Shown here piece after piece: positions 22,594-31,107 of a DNA stretch of 64,000 nucleotides. Numbering within the stretch: the stretch's first letter is position 1; every line of letters starts with the position of its first letter. Below the pieces are notes generated by a model that ran no database searches, was not told where the DNA came from, and saw nothing but the letters and a program-made list of their open reading frames with translations. The translations under genes were made by a program, and so were the position numbers. Source of the DNA: CADEED01 sp039931065 (GTDB lineage: Bacteria > Pseudomonadota > Gammaproteobacteria > Steroidobacterales > Steroidobacteraceae); the NCBI GenBank assembly GCA_039931065.1, contig JBDTSP010000011.1, positions 85,823 to 149,822 on the forward strand, written 5' to 3'.

Positions 22594-24824
22594 GTGGACG
22601 AATCGCCCGCATGCGTTCGGTCCTGATCCGGTTTGCAATCCCGACGTTGATTGCCGTCAGCATTCTCGCCTTCTTTGGTGTGCCACACGTCGATCGGATA
22701 TTGGCGGACTGGTTTCGCAGCGATGTGGACATGCGGGCGCAACTGGTCGCGAATTCCATGGAAGGATCGCTCGCGCGCTTCCTCGAGCGGAACGACAAGC
22801 CCGGCCTGACGCACTATCTCGCGGGCATCACCACTGACGAACGATTGATGGCGGTCGTCCTGTGCGCAGAAGACGGCGCGCCGATCTTCAAGACTGATCG
22901 CACGCCGAAAGAGATCGACTGCAGCGTCTTGAAGCAGACCGGGGAGCGTGGCAGCACCTTGATCAAGCTCAAGGACGGGTCAGTCGAAGTCTCTTCGTTT
23001 GAATTCCACGGCGCGATCGGCACGACGATTCGTGTGCTCATCGTGCACGATCTGAGTTTCATCGATCGCCGGCAGTCCTCGGCGCGCAATTACGTGCTTG
23101 CGCTGGCGGGAGTCGCGGCCTCGGTGCTCGCGCTCACGCTGGGCTTCGTGTTCTGGCTTTTCTTGCGGCGTTGGGTCACCGATCTGCTGGGCGACATCCG
23201 CGGTCGGCGATTTCTCGACGACGCTCATTCAGAGCCTGGATCGCGACCCATACTCACCCAGATTCGGCGAGTCCTGCGCGAGGCCGAACACACTCAGCGC
23301 CTGGAAATAGATTTCCACGAGAACTGGACGCCGCAGGCGTTGCAGCAGGTGATTCGTGAGCACCTGCATTCACCCGAAGTATTCGTCGTCTCCAACCGGG
23401 AGCCGTACATCCACAACGCGGGGCCATCGGGTCCGGTGGTGCAGGTTCCTGCCAGCGGCATGGTCACGGCGCTGGAACCCATCATGCGCGCCTGTTCGGG
23501 CACCTGGATCGCCCACGGCAGTGGCACGGCGGATCGGGAAGTCGTGGATGCCAACGACCGGGTTCGCGTGCCGCCTGAGGATCCTAGCTACTCCCTGCGT
23601 CGTGTATGGCTGACCCCGGAGGAAGAGCAAGGCTTCTACTACGGATTTTCCAACGAAGGGATGTGGCCGCTGTGCCACCTGGCGTACGTGCGCCCCGCAT
23701 TTCGCGAAGCGGATTGGCGCCAATACGAGGCTGTCAATCGCAAGTTCGCCGAGGTGGTCGCAAAGGAATCGAAGTCGAGGGACCCGCTGATCCTCGTGCA
23801 GGATTACCACCTTGCCCTCCTCCCGCGCTTGCTTCGCGATCGCAAGCCTAATGCGACGATCGCGGTCTTCTGGCACATCCCGTGGCCCAATGCGGAGACG
23901 TTTGGCCTGTGTCCGTGGAAGCAGCAGATTCTCACGCACATGCTGGCGGCCGACATCCTCGGCTTTCATACCCGCTACCACTGTCAGAATTTTCTGGCCA
24001 CGGTGGATCGGTTCCTGGAATGTCAGATCGACCATGAACACATGACGGTCACCTTCGGCGGACACGTGTGCCGCGTCGTCCCTTACCCCATCTCGATCGA
24101 ATGGCCACCACGGTGGCTGGCGTCGTTGCCGGATGTGAACACCTCGCGTGAAAAGATCAGAGAGAGGCACGGAATCGCCGGCAATGTCTGCCTGGGCCTG
24201 GGCGTCGAACGCTGGGACTTCACCAAGGGCATCGTCGAGCGATTTCTAGCGCTCGAAGCGCTGTTCGAGAAGGATCGCACCAGCCGCGGGCGGCTCACAT
24301 TGCTGCAGGTGGCCGCGCCGACACGTAGCAAACTACCCGCGTACCGGGCCTTGCAGACGCAAACCTTGGCCGAAGCCGCGCGCATCAACGAGAAATTCGG
24401 CACTGCTGACTGGAAACCCATCGTTCTCATCGACCATCACCAGGAACCGCGCGAGGTATTCGAACTGTTTCGCGCCGCCGACTTCTGCATCGTCAACAGC
24501 CTGCATGACGGCATGAACCTGGTCGCCAAGGAGTTCGTGGCCGCCCGCGACGATCAGGATGGCGTACTGATCCTCAGCACTTTTGCCGGCGCCTCGCGCG
24601 AATTGCCGGAAGCATTGCTCGTGAATCCATTCGATGTGGGCGAGACGGCAGCGGCCATGCGCACGGCGATGCAAATGAGCCGCGACGAGCGCCGCGAGCG
24701 CATGAAGCTCATGCGCCGGACCGTCAAGGAAAACAATGTGTATCGCTGGGCGGGGCGGATGCTCATGGACGCGGCGCAGATGCGCCAGAGACAACTGCTT
24801 TCGAAGAACCTACTGGAGCTTTAG
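22590..24824 (+). CDS. otsA: Membrane-anchored trehalose-6-phosphate synthase with an N-terminal sensor-like domain
   Basis: 744 residues. Residues 11-30 form a membrane helix (VLIRFAIPTLIAVSILAFFG). About 35-165 is a presumably periplasmic domain, a second helix spans about 168-193, and the GT20 catalytic domain occupies about 264-735. Active-site landmarks are kept: VVSNREPY, YYGFSNEGMWPLCH, VQDYHLALLP, HIPWPNAETF, GVERWDFTKGIVERF and DGMNLVAKEFVAARD. The enzyme joins UDP-glucose (or another NDP-glucose) and glucose-6-P to trehalose-6-P. Classical OtsA (about 470 residues) is soluble, so the 260-residue extension is unusual. Its two helices and extracytoplasmic domain resemble the sensor part of kinases and could tune activity to external conditions (inference). 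Start overlaps the marR stop. Confidence 0.9.
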   Translation: MSGRIARMRSVLIRFAIPTLIAVSILAFFGVPHVDRILADWFRSDVDMRAQLVANSMEGSLARFLERNDKPGLTHYLAGITTDERLMAVVLCAEDGAPIFKTDRTPKEIDCSVLKQTGERGSTLIKLKDGSVEVSSFEFHGAIGTTIRVLIVHDLSFIDRRQSSARNYVLALAGVAASVLALTLGFVFWLFLRRWVTDLLGDIRGRRFLDDAHSEPGSRPILTQIRRVLREAEHTQRLEIDFHENWTPQALQQVIREHLHSPEVFVVSNREPYIHNAGPSGPVVQVPASGMVTALEPIMRACSGTWIAHGSGTADREVVDANDRVRVPPEDPSYSLRRVWLTPEEEQGFYYGFSNEGMWPLCHLAYVRPAFREADWRQYEAVNRKFAEVVAKESKSRDPLILVQDYHLALLPRLLRDRKPNATIAVFWHIPWPNAETFGLCPWKQQILTHMLAADILGFHTRYHCQNFLATVDRFLECQIDHEHMTVTFGGHVCRVVPYPISIEWPPRWLASLPDVNTSREKIRERHGIAGNVCLGLGVERWDFTKGIVERFLALEALFEKDRTSRGRLTLLQVAAPTRSKLPAYRALQTQTLAEAARINEKFGTADWKPIVLIDHHQEPREVFELFRAADFCIVNSLHDGMNLVAKEFVAARDDQDGVLILSTFAGASRELPEALLVNPFDVGETAAAMRTAMQMSRDERRERMKLMRRTVKENNVYRWAGRMLMDAAQMRQRQLLSKNLLEL

Positions 24825-25008
24825 CGCCCGCAACAGCCGCTGTGCAGGCCCAAAAATGCTGCGGGCCGCCTCAACGCTGGTGGGAGATGCCGCATACTCC
24901 ACATGTCAGAAGTCCGGGCGTCAATCGTCGGCGCTTGCATGGACATCGCGCGATTGGCATCCTAACTACCAACTATCCACGGCTGATACGGTAGACCATC
25001 CCGGCTGA

Positions 25009-26619
25009 TCAGTGCGTCTGCGGCGTGCAGCCGGCGACCGATGGATAGACATCGAGCAGCTTGCGAAGCACCCCGTTGGTCCAACCGAAGCCGTCCTGTG
25101 TGGGGTATTCGCCGCCGCTCGCTGCGTCATTCCCGGTCACATCGTACTTCTCGACCAATTTCCCGGTATTTCGGTAGTGCTCGATGTTTTCGCGAATCCA
25201 TGAGCGTGCGATGGCTTCGGCGAGATCACTCTCACCGTTGCGCCTCAAACCCTCCACCGCGATCCACTGCAGTGGCGGCCAACCGTTAGGCGCATCCCAT
25301 TGCTGACCGCTCCTCATCGTGGTCGGAACAATGCCTTCCGGACGCAGCAACTTCATTCGAATGGTGACGGCGACCTGCGCGGCGTCGCCAGGCGTCGAGA
25401 TATCGAAGAATAGCGGGAACGCGCTCGCAGCCGTCACGGCATCGGAGAGCCCGTGCTCCTTCCACAGGTAGTCAGTGAACGCGTGGCGCCTGTCGTTCCA
25501 GAAAATCTTTCGGATCGCCGTGGCGCGCTCATTCGCGATTGCGCGAAATCGCCGTGCGGCGATGTCCGCACCCGAAGCACCGTACGCGCGAGAAATAGTC
25601 GCCTCGAGCTGATACAGAAGACTGTTGAGGTCCACTGGCAAGACGTCAACAGTGCGGATGGTTGCAAGTGTACGGCCATCGGACAGCCAACGTGAACTGA
25701 AGTCCCAGCCGCTTTCGGCCGCAGCGCGCAGGTTTCGGTACACGTCGGCGGGATTTCGACCCGAGGCGCGTGCGGTCTCGATATCTTCGCGGAAGGCTTC
25801 GTCGCGCGGCGTTGCCCTGTCATCCCAATATCGATTGAGCACCTCGCCGCTGGTGAGCCGCACGACGCGCCGATGAGCCGTCCCCGGCGTCAACCCCTCA
25901 TTTCCCTGCATCCAGAAGGAATACTCGCGCATGAGTTGCGGCAAGTACTGTGCGTACACGGAAGGACCTTCGCGTTGTGCCACCAGCATCACCATGACGG
26001 CGAAAAAGGGCGGTTGCGAGCGAGACAAGTAGTAAGTGCGATTGCCGTTCGGCACATGCCCGTAGCTGTCGATCAAATAGGCAAAATTCCGCAGCATCTC
26101 GTCGACGAGATCGTAGCGGCCGGCGGACTCCAGCCCAAGCATCGTGAAGTACGAATCCCAGTAGTAGATTTCGCGGAATCGGCCGCCTGGCACCACATAG
26201 CGATACGGCAGCGGCAACAGCGAGCTTCCTGGTATGGGGACGTCTGGCCCGCGCGTGAGGACGGGCCAAAGCGAATCGATGTGCGCGCAAACATCCTGTT
26301 TCCGATCACTCCTGTACGCAGTGTCCGTCTCTTCAGGCAAAGTGAAGTACCTTGCGACGAAGGCCGGTAGTTCGAAATCCGGCTTGCGGCGTTCGACGCG
26401 ATACGAATCCATGATGACTTGCGGCGCAACTACCGGAATTGAGTCCGGAAACGTCTTGCTGTCGGGAAACAGCCCGCCGCTCTGCACGGCGTCGAACAAT
26501 TCTCCGTAGACGACCGAAGGCGGCTGCGGAGGCGCGGCCGCAGCCGCGACGACTGCGCCGACTGCCCATAGCGCCGCGTACACGCTCAACTTCAAGGCGA
26601 CATTGCGAACGAGGCCCAC
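25009..26619 (-). CDS. treA: Periplasmic trehalase, GH37
   Basis: 536 residues with an N-terminal signal peptide (LSVYAALWAVGAVVAAAAAP). The GH37 signatures are present: GGRFREIYYWDSYFTMLGLE (about 147-166) and QQWDAPNGWPPLQW near the C-terminus, with the barrel segment LLPLPYRYVVPG before. It hydrolyses trehalose to two glucose molecules in the periplasm. It is divergent from the marR2-otsB pair across a 303-base control region. Together with otsA/otsB copies and the GH15 enzyme, the region holds both making and breaking of trehalose. Confidence 0.93.
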   Translation of the reverse strand: MGLVRNVALKLSVYAALWAVGAVVAAAAAPPQPPSVVYGELFDAVQSGGLFPDSKTFPDSIPVVAPQVIMDSYRVERRKPDFELPAFVARYFTLPEETDTAYRSDRKQDVCAHIDSLWPVLTRGPDVPIPGSSLLPLPYRYVVPGGRFREIYYWDSYFTMLGLESAGRYDLVDEMLRNFAYLIDSYGHVPNGNRTYYLSRSQPPFFAVMVMLVAQREGPSVYAQYLPQLMREYSFWMQGNEGLTPGTAHRRVVRLTSGEVLNRYWDDRATPRDEAFREDIETARASGRNPADVYRNLRAAAESGWDFSSRWLSDGRTLATIRTVDVLPVDLNSLLYQLEATISRAYGASGADIAARRFRAIANERATAIRKIFWNDRRHAFTDYLWKEHGLSDAVTAASAFPLFFDISTPGDAAQVAVTIRMKLLRPEGIVPTTMRSGQQWDAPNGWPPLQWIAVEGLRRNGESDLAEAIARSWIRENIEHYRNTGKLVEKYDVTGNDAASGGEYPTQDGFGWTNGVLRKLLDVYPSVAGCTPQTH

Positions 26620-26829
26620 TACCGCGGCCTATTGTGTCGGCGCGAAATCAAACGTCGCGCGCGTGAGTGGGAGTCGGTCGGGATGGCTTTGCAGATCCGA
26701 TCCCTTGCCGGAGCTGTTGACGTTTACCGCCTCTGGCGTGGGCGCCCTGGCGAGCAGCTTGCCGTCGACGAGGAACAAACAATATTCGCGATTATGTGGC
26801 ATTGGTGGCTTTCTCGTGACGATTCATTT

Positions 26830-26841
26830 TACGCAACCATT
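26830..26841 (+). promoter_or_regulatory. Shared motif TACGCAACCATT, second copy
   Basis: Matches 21932-21943 at 11 of 12 positions, in the equivalent divergent control region of the second trehalose module. CAAC at 26834-26837 also pairs with GTTG at 26846-26849. Confidence 0.4.
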
Positions 26842-26843
26842 GC

Positions 26844-26856
26844 TAGTTGTGAACTA
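26844..26856. repeat. Inverted repeat TAGTT-GTG-AACTA
   Basis: A perfect five-base dyad with a three-base centre, three bases after the shared motif. A TAGTT/AACTA pair with a ten-base spacer occurs near the first module (21922-21941). Candidate regulator site. Confidence 0.35.
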
Positions 26857-26922
26857 TCTTGCCTGCCTAAGTTCATGAAGTGTTAGGCTGTCCTCGGCTT
26901 TTGTAAGGTTGTCAGTGCAAAT

Positions 26923-27429
26923 ATGAGGACTTCGCGAGCTCTGGACAAACGCAACGCGCTCGAGAGCCGCGCGCTGCTGGCCGCTCGTACGCTGGTCGAC
27001 CGCATGCGCTCGATGTACCACGAGCTCGAACACCTCACCGGCGCTCCAATCGGACTCCATCGCGCGCTCGTGTGCGTTGGCAACGAGCCGGGATTGCCGC
27101 CGTCGCGCCTCGCCGTTCGCCTGAGTATGCAGCGGCCGGCGGTGAGTCAGTTGCTCAAGAGCCTGACGATGCGCGGCTGGATCGTGCGGCAGCGCTCGGA
27201 AACCGATCACCGTGCAATCGAGATCCATCCAACCGCCGCTGGGAGGCAGATCCTCAGGGCGACGGCGGGCCGGGCCGTGTTCACCTTGCAGCGCGCGGTA
27301 TGCAAGCTTCCACAGCCCGAGCTCGAGCGTCTCGCCGGCAGCGTCGAACTCCTGTTGACGTTGTTGCCCGAGCCAAATTCTTCTGGTGCGATCGCGAGCA
27401 AGCGCACCAGGTACGTCAGGCGAGGTTGA
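26923..27429 (+). CDS. MarR family regulator 2, coupled to otsB copy 2
   Basis: 168 residues, paralogous to the protein at 22036-22593: ALLAARTLVDRMRSMYHELE, IGLHRALVCVGNEPGLPPSR, LAVRLSMQRPAVSQLLKSLT (recognition helix), LRATAGRAVFTLQRAV. The shared LRATAGRAV segment is distinctive of this pair. The downstream otsB GTG is three bases after the stop, so the genes are co-translated. It faces treA divergently. A role in repressing trehalose genes under low stress is inferred from position. Confidence 0.85.
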   Translation: MRTSRALDKRNALESRALLAARTLVDRMRSMYHELEHLTGAPIGLHRALVCVGNEPGLPPSRLAVRLSMQRPAVSQLLKSLTMRGWIVRQRSETDHRAIEIHPTAAGRQILRATAGRAVFTLQRAVCKLPQPELERLAGSVELLLTLLPEPNSSGAIASKRTRYVRRG

Positions 27430-27432
27430 ATC

Positions 27433-28176
27433 GTGAGCGCCCGGGCTGTATTCGTCAGAGAGTCCAACGTCGCACTATTCCTCGACGTGGATGGCACGCT
27501 GCTGGAACTCGCCGCGACGCCGGACCGAGTTCGCGTGCCAGCAGCGCTTCGCAATACATTGCAGCTCGCCCGCGAACGATCGCAGGGTGCGCTCGCTCTC
27601 CTGAGCGGCCGATCACTCCTCGAACTGGATGACCTCTTTTCCCCCGGCGAGTTTGCGGCCTCCGGCAAACACGGGTTGGAAGTGCGGCTCCCCTCCGGCG
27701 AGGTGATCAGGCCGGAATTGGACCCAGCCGTGCTCGACCGAGCGCGGCGCTGGCTTCAGCTGCTGCAGAAAGATGAACGCGGCCTGCTTCTCGAAGACAA
27801 GGGTGTCGCGCTCGCCATGCACTTTCGGCTGGCCCCGCGCATGCAGCAGGCGGTGATGGCGGCAATGCAGGAGTTGACGGATGAGCTCGGCGACGAGTTC
27901 ATCCTTCGGCCCGGCAAGTGCGTCCTGGAAATCATGCCGCGCGGTTTCTCGGAACGCAGTTCGATCGAGCTGTTAATGAAGCAACGGGAGTTCGCCGGTC
28001 GCACACCTATTTTCGTCGGCGATGATCCGACTGACGAACCGGGCTTCGAGGCAGTCAATGAAATGGGTGGCTACACAATCCGTGTTGGCGATCTGACGGA
28101 GACCGCCGCGCGTTACAGGTTCAGCAGCGTGTCGGCGGTGATAGCCTGGCTGCGGGACCGCAATCTCAATCGCTGA
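27433..28176 (+). CDS. otsB: Trehalose-6-phosphate phosphatase (otsB copy 2)
   Basis: 247 residues with the same HAD landmarks as copy 1: LFLDVDGTLLELAATPDRVR (about 15-34), LALLSGRSLLELDDLF, SGKHGLEVR (GxHG) and TPIFVGDDPTDEPGFEAV. Start is GTG 27433, three bases after marR2. The two copies differ in their partners: copy 1 heads the mscS operon, copy 2 rides with MarR. Two phosphatases for one synthase suggest different conditions of use. The 3' end faces a broken mscS gene. Confidence 0.92.
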   Translation: MSARAVFVRESNVALFLDVDGTLLELAATPDRVRVPAALRNTLQLARERSQGALALLSGRSLLELDDLFSPGEFAASGKHGLEVRLPSGEVIRPELDPAVLDRARRWLQLLQKDERGLLLEDKGVALAMHFRLAPRMQQAVMAAMQELTDELGDEFILRPGKCVLEIMPRGFSERSSIELLMKQREFAGRTPIFVGDDPTDEPGFEAVNEMGGYTIRVGDLTETAARYRFSSVSAVIAWLRDRNLNR

Positions 28177-28202
28177 ATCACGAGCGCGACTCGCGAGTCC
28201 GA

Positions 28203-28769
28203 TCAGCGTTTCGCGAGGACGCCGTCTGTTTTTACTGCCGCCTGCAAAAGCAATTCATGCACTTTGCGCCAGTCGATGTCATACCCGATTGACACCGTGG
28301 TATTGAGGATCAGGCCGTGCCGCTTGGCGCTCGAACTGAAATTCATGATGTGACTGGCGAGCACGAGGGAAATGGGCATGGTGATGTCGACGTTCTTGAT
28401 CGCGCGCAACCAAACCACGAACAAGTCCTTGTCGATGACGTCGCCGATGACATCCGGGATCTTCACGCGGTCGCCCGCCCGGAACGGCCGCATGTACGTG
28501 ATGACTATGCCCGCGATCAGGTTGGCGATGGCCGAAGCGGCACCCAGAGAGATGAGCAAGCCCTCGAACACCGACACTCCCCTGAATCCCTCGGAGCCGG
28601 ATCCGGGCAGATAGGGAAAGATCATCACGGCCGCGACTGCGATCAGGAAGAATCGCACCAACGAATAGGTTGGCATCGCCCACTCCGTGTAGAACCCGCC
28701 GAGCGTGATTCGCCCCGCGCGCTCCTCCACGGAGATCAGCAGGCTATTCGCGAAGTCCGAAGACCATGC
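28203..28769 (-). pseudogene. Truncated MscS-type channel
   Basis: The frame encodes membrane helices (TYSLVRFFLIAVAAVMIFPY), the pore segment SLGAASAIANLIAGIVITYM, then RPFRAGDRVKIPDVIGDVID and the beta domain ending TTVSIGYDIDWRKVHELLLQ followed by about 12 residues. Full-length proteins of this MscS type carry a longer N-terminal region and about 100 more residues after this point. Upstream the frame continues only as antisense-like sequence over the neighbouring methyltransferase, so both ends are lost. It lies next to otsB copy 2, as the intact mscS lies next to otsB copy 1. Confidence 0.6.
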
Positions 28770-28770
28770 G

Positions 28771-29730
28771 TCATACAGATCCCCCTCCCCTCCGAATCTG
28801 ACTAACCTGTCGCGTAATCTGGTCGATGTGCCGCCCATCCGTTCCACAGCAACCGCCCCATACATTGATGTGAGGAAACCTTCCCGCCAGCGTGGCCATC
28901 TGAGCTCCCAGTTCGCGCGGGTCGCCATCTTCGAGATGACCCAGCTTGCACAGGTCCAGCGTTTCCATGGCGACCGCGTTCGGCACGAAGCCGCCGAGGC
29001 GTGCCGTCCATTCACCGGGCGTAAGGCCGGGCTCGAACTCGGTCGGATGGGTGCAGTTGATCATGTAGTACTCCGGCGCATTGCGGGTGGCCGAATCGAC
29101 GCGGGAAATTGCCTGTTCCAACGACTCGCCCGTCTTTAGATTTCCGCCCGGGGCGACGAAGAACGAGATCACCACCGGCATGTCCGCCGACTTTGCGGCG
29201 CGTGCCACGCCGATCGCCTCCTCCACGCTCGAGAAGGTCATGGCCGTGACATAGTCGGCCCCTGCTTTGCGGAAGGTGTGAATCTGCTCTGAATGATAGT
29301 CCTCGGCCTCCGCCGCGTCGGGCAGGCGCCCGAGGTTGTACGCATCGCCGCGTGGGCCTACTACGCCGCCGACCAGCATCGGCGTGTCCGGACTTCCATA
29401 CTCCCGCGCAAAATCACGATAGAACTCGATGCCCCGGATGTTGATTTCCTCGAGCGCTTCACGAGAAAACCCGGTGAGTTCGCCCCAGTCACGACTCGAG
29501 CGATAGTGCAGACCCTCGTTGATCATGCCAAAACCGTTGGCGACGGCGGCCTCCACGACCTTTCGGTGATAGTCCTTCAGGCAAGACAGCCCTCGGGCGT
29601 CGTTGAGCAGTTCGAAGCCGCAGAAGTGCCGCAGCTTGAAACCGTCTACATACTGCATCCAGGTTTCGAAGCCGCCGGCGGTTGACATGAGCTTGCCGGC
29701 CCGCTGCGGCAGCGCTTTCCTGTAAGCCAT
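28771..29730 (-). CDS. Homocysteine S-methyltransferase family protein
   Basis: 319 residues; start ATG 29730, because GGAGAAG sits just before it and longer starts lack one. The TIM-barrel Zn/betaine-homocysteine methyltransferase pattern is visible: an N-terminal STAGGFETWMQYVDG, LVGGVVGPRGDAYN, the first zinc cysteine in MINCTHPTEF, and the Cys pair in WGGCCGTDGRHI. The family moves a methyl group to homocysteine or a related thiol, making methionine. The methyl donor is unknown here. The gene appears single, and its 3' end abuts the mscS remnant. Confidence 0.82.
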   Translation of the reverse strand: MAYRKALPQRAGKLMSTAGGFETWMQYVDGFKLRHFCGFELLNDARGLSCLKDYHRKVVEAAVANGFGMINEGLHYRSSRDWGELTGFSREALEEINIRGIEFYRDFAREYGSPDTPMLVGGVVGPRGDAYNLGRLPDAAEAEDYHSEQIHTFRKAGADYVTAMTFSSVEEAIGVARAAKSADMPVVISFFVAPGGNLKTGESLEQAISRVDSATRNAPEYYMINCTHPTEFEPGLTPGEWTARLGGFVPNAVAMETLDLCKLGHLEDGDPRELGAQMATLAGRFPHINVWGGCCGTDGRHIDQITRQVSQIRRGGGSV

Positions 29731-30144
29731 TTTCTTCTCCATTTCGCGTCGCAGTCTTGAAGGACAATCGGGGTGAGTGATTTCATCAGAGCGTAAACCA
29801 CGCCTCGCGTTTCGCCCAACTTTTCCTGGTTGTGAGCCGCCCACTACCCATACAACTCATCCTGGCGAACCGCCTGTTCCGTCGGCAGGTGCTCTGCCGC
29901 CTTGAAGGTCAAGGCCATTCGAGCGCCAACATTCTCGAGAATCAGTAGATAGGTCGGGCCCCGATTCAGGGCTTGGAGGTGCGCATCGTGATGGATATCA
30001 CCGGACAACCCGCTGTTCCTCGTGAATAAGGTAAAGCCTTGCCCGAACGTGCCCAGGCCGCGACGTACTGCCGCCGTGATCGTACTGATCGTTGGGTTGT
30101 GGCGAGGACGAGCGCGAGCTCTCCCTCGCGTTCGACACGAACGA
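29731..30144. other. Intergenic region with a codon-like minus-strand remnant
   Basis: 414 bases. On the minus strand, about 29852-30080 reads as plausible protein (GFTLFTRNSGLSGDIHHDAH, then RGPTYLLILENVGARMALTF) ending in TAG, without a start codon or ribosome-binding site. I do not recognise the family. It is probably the 3' end of a lost gene downstream of the MarR gene. Confidence 0.35.
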
Positions 30145-30630
30145 TCATTCGGCGTTCTGAAATCTTTTGAGTGCGTCGAGCAGCGACGCGAGCTCGGCTC
30201 TCGTGAAAAGCCGGCTGAAATTCTCTTCGTGTTCGGCGATGCGCGTCTTGCACTTTCGCAGCGTGTTCCGGCCTGCCGGTGTGAGATAGAGCTCTTGCCG
30301 GCGCCGATCGACCGTCGAGCGCTTGCGAATGACGAAGCCGCGCCCCTCGAGCCGGTCCGTGATCGACATCATCGTGGCCCGGTCCATGCCGAGCATCGCC
30401 GCCACTTCCACCTGCGAGACGCCGGGATTGGCCTTTATGAGCCACAAAGTCGCGACTTGCTTCTGTGTGAGCGCGAACTCGGCCACCGCGGCCATGAAAT
30501 CGCGATGCATCGCCCCCTGGGCGCGGCGCAGCAGGTAGCCGAGCAGCCCGTCGAGTTCGGCGAACATCAGGTCCGACGCGGCCGGATCTTCCGCTTTTTC
30601 CTTGCGCTTCAAGGTGGAATCCCTGGCCAT
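30145..30630 (-). CDS. MarR family transcriptional regulator
   Basis: 161 residues, start ATG 30630 behind GGGGACG. Core: LLGYLLRRAQGAMHRDFMAA, LTQKQVATLWLIKANPGVSQ, VEVAAMLGMDRATMMSITDR (recognition helix), LEGRGFVIRKRSTVDRRRQE (wing with the DRR motif), LYLTPAG. MarR proteins of this type respond to aromatic or phenolic ligands. The plant-cell-wall locus that begins nearby releases ferulate, so a phenolic signal would make sense, but its target genes are not evident. A dyad lies 54 bases upstream. Confidence 0.85.
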   Translation of the reverse strand: MARDSTLKRKEKAEDPAASDLMFAELDGLLGYLLRRAQGAMHRDFMAAVAEFALTQKQVATLWLIKANPGVSQVEVAAMLGMDRATMMSITDRLEGRGFVIRKRSTVDRRRQELYLTPAGRNTLRKCKTRIAEHEENFSRLFTRAELASLLDALKRFQNAE

Positions 30631-31107
30631 CTCGTCCCCATCTACCTGGATTTTGGTGGCGCCAATCTATCCCGCCTGCCATTTTGTTAGCAATAACAAT
30701 AGTATGTGTTACGTACAAATATTCAGATCCGGGGGAATCATGGAAATGTGTGCCCTCTCGAAGCGCGCCGTAATCGCGCCACACTCGGGCAGGCACTCGC
30801 CGGGGAATGGACCGGTGAATCCTTCTGGGACGAGTTTGCGCTGCGCATCGGCAACTCCTTCGCCACACACATGACGCGCGGACCCACCTTCGAAAAGTCT
30901 GTAGCTCCGTTCCGCCGACCGGCGCCAAGGGCCGCGCGGCGCGTTTGCCGAGAACTACGTCGGGCTGCCGCTGGCCATCCAGGGCTCAGGACCCCTCCGG
31001 GCTGCATTTATAAGGAGTGGACTTGAGGGTTACGGAATTCGAAGTTTGGGATGGGAACGCTCCCATTGCTCGATTACGGCCGGCGGCATGCGTAATCTCC
31101 GCCTTCC
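30631..31107. other. Divergent control region with a possible decayed coding stretch
   Basis: 477 bases between the MarR and IclR genes. It holds the dyad at 30684-30699. Between about 30740 and 31060 two plus-strand frames look partly coding (RATLGQALAGEWTGESFWDE; GAFAENYVGLPLAIQGSGPL) with a frame change near 30920. No start, domain or family is recognised. Confidence 0.35.
30684..30699. promoter_or_regulatory. Inverted repeat TTGTTA-GCAA-TAACAA, candidate MarR operator
   Basis: A perfect six-base dyad with a four-base centre, 54 bases upstream of the MarR ATG and in a local AT-rich patch. Size and position fit MarR autoregulation. No binding data. Confidence 0.45.

Larger units (their letters stand above)
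26620..26922. other. Control region between treA and marR2
   Basis: 303 bases, relatively AT-rich from about 26780 to 26920. It holds the shared motif at 26830-26841 and the inverted repeat at 26844-26856. A weak AAGG site lies before the marR2 ATG. No gene is supported. Confidence 0.5.
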
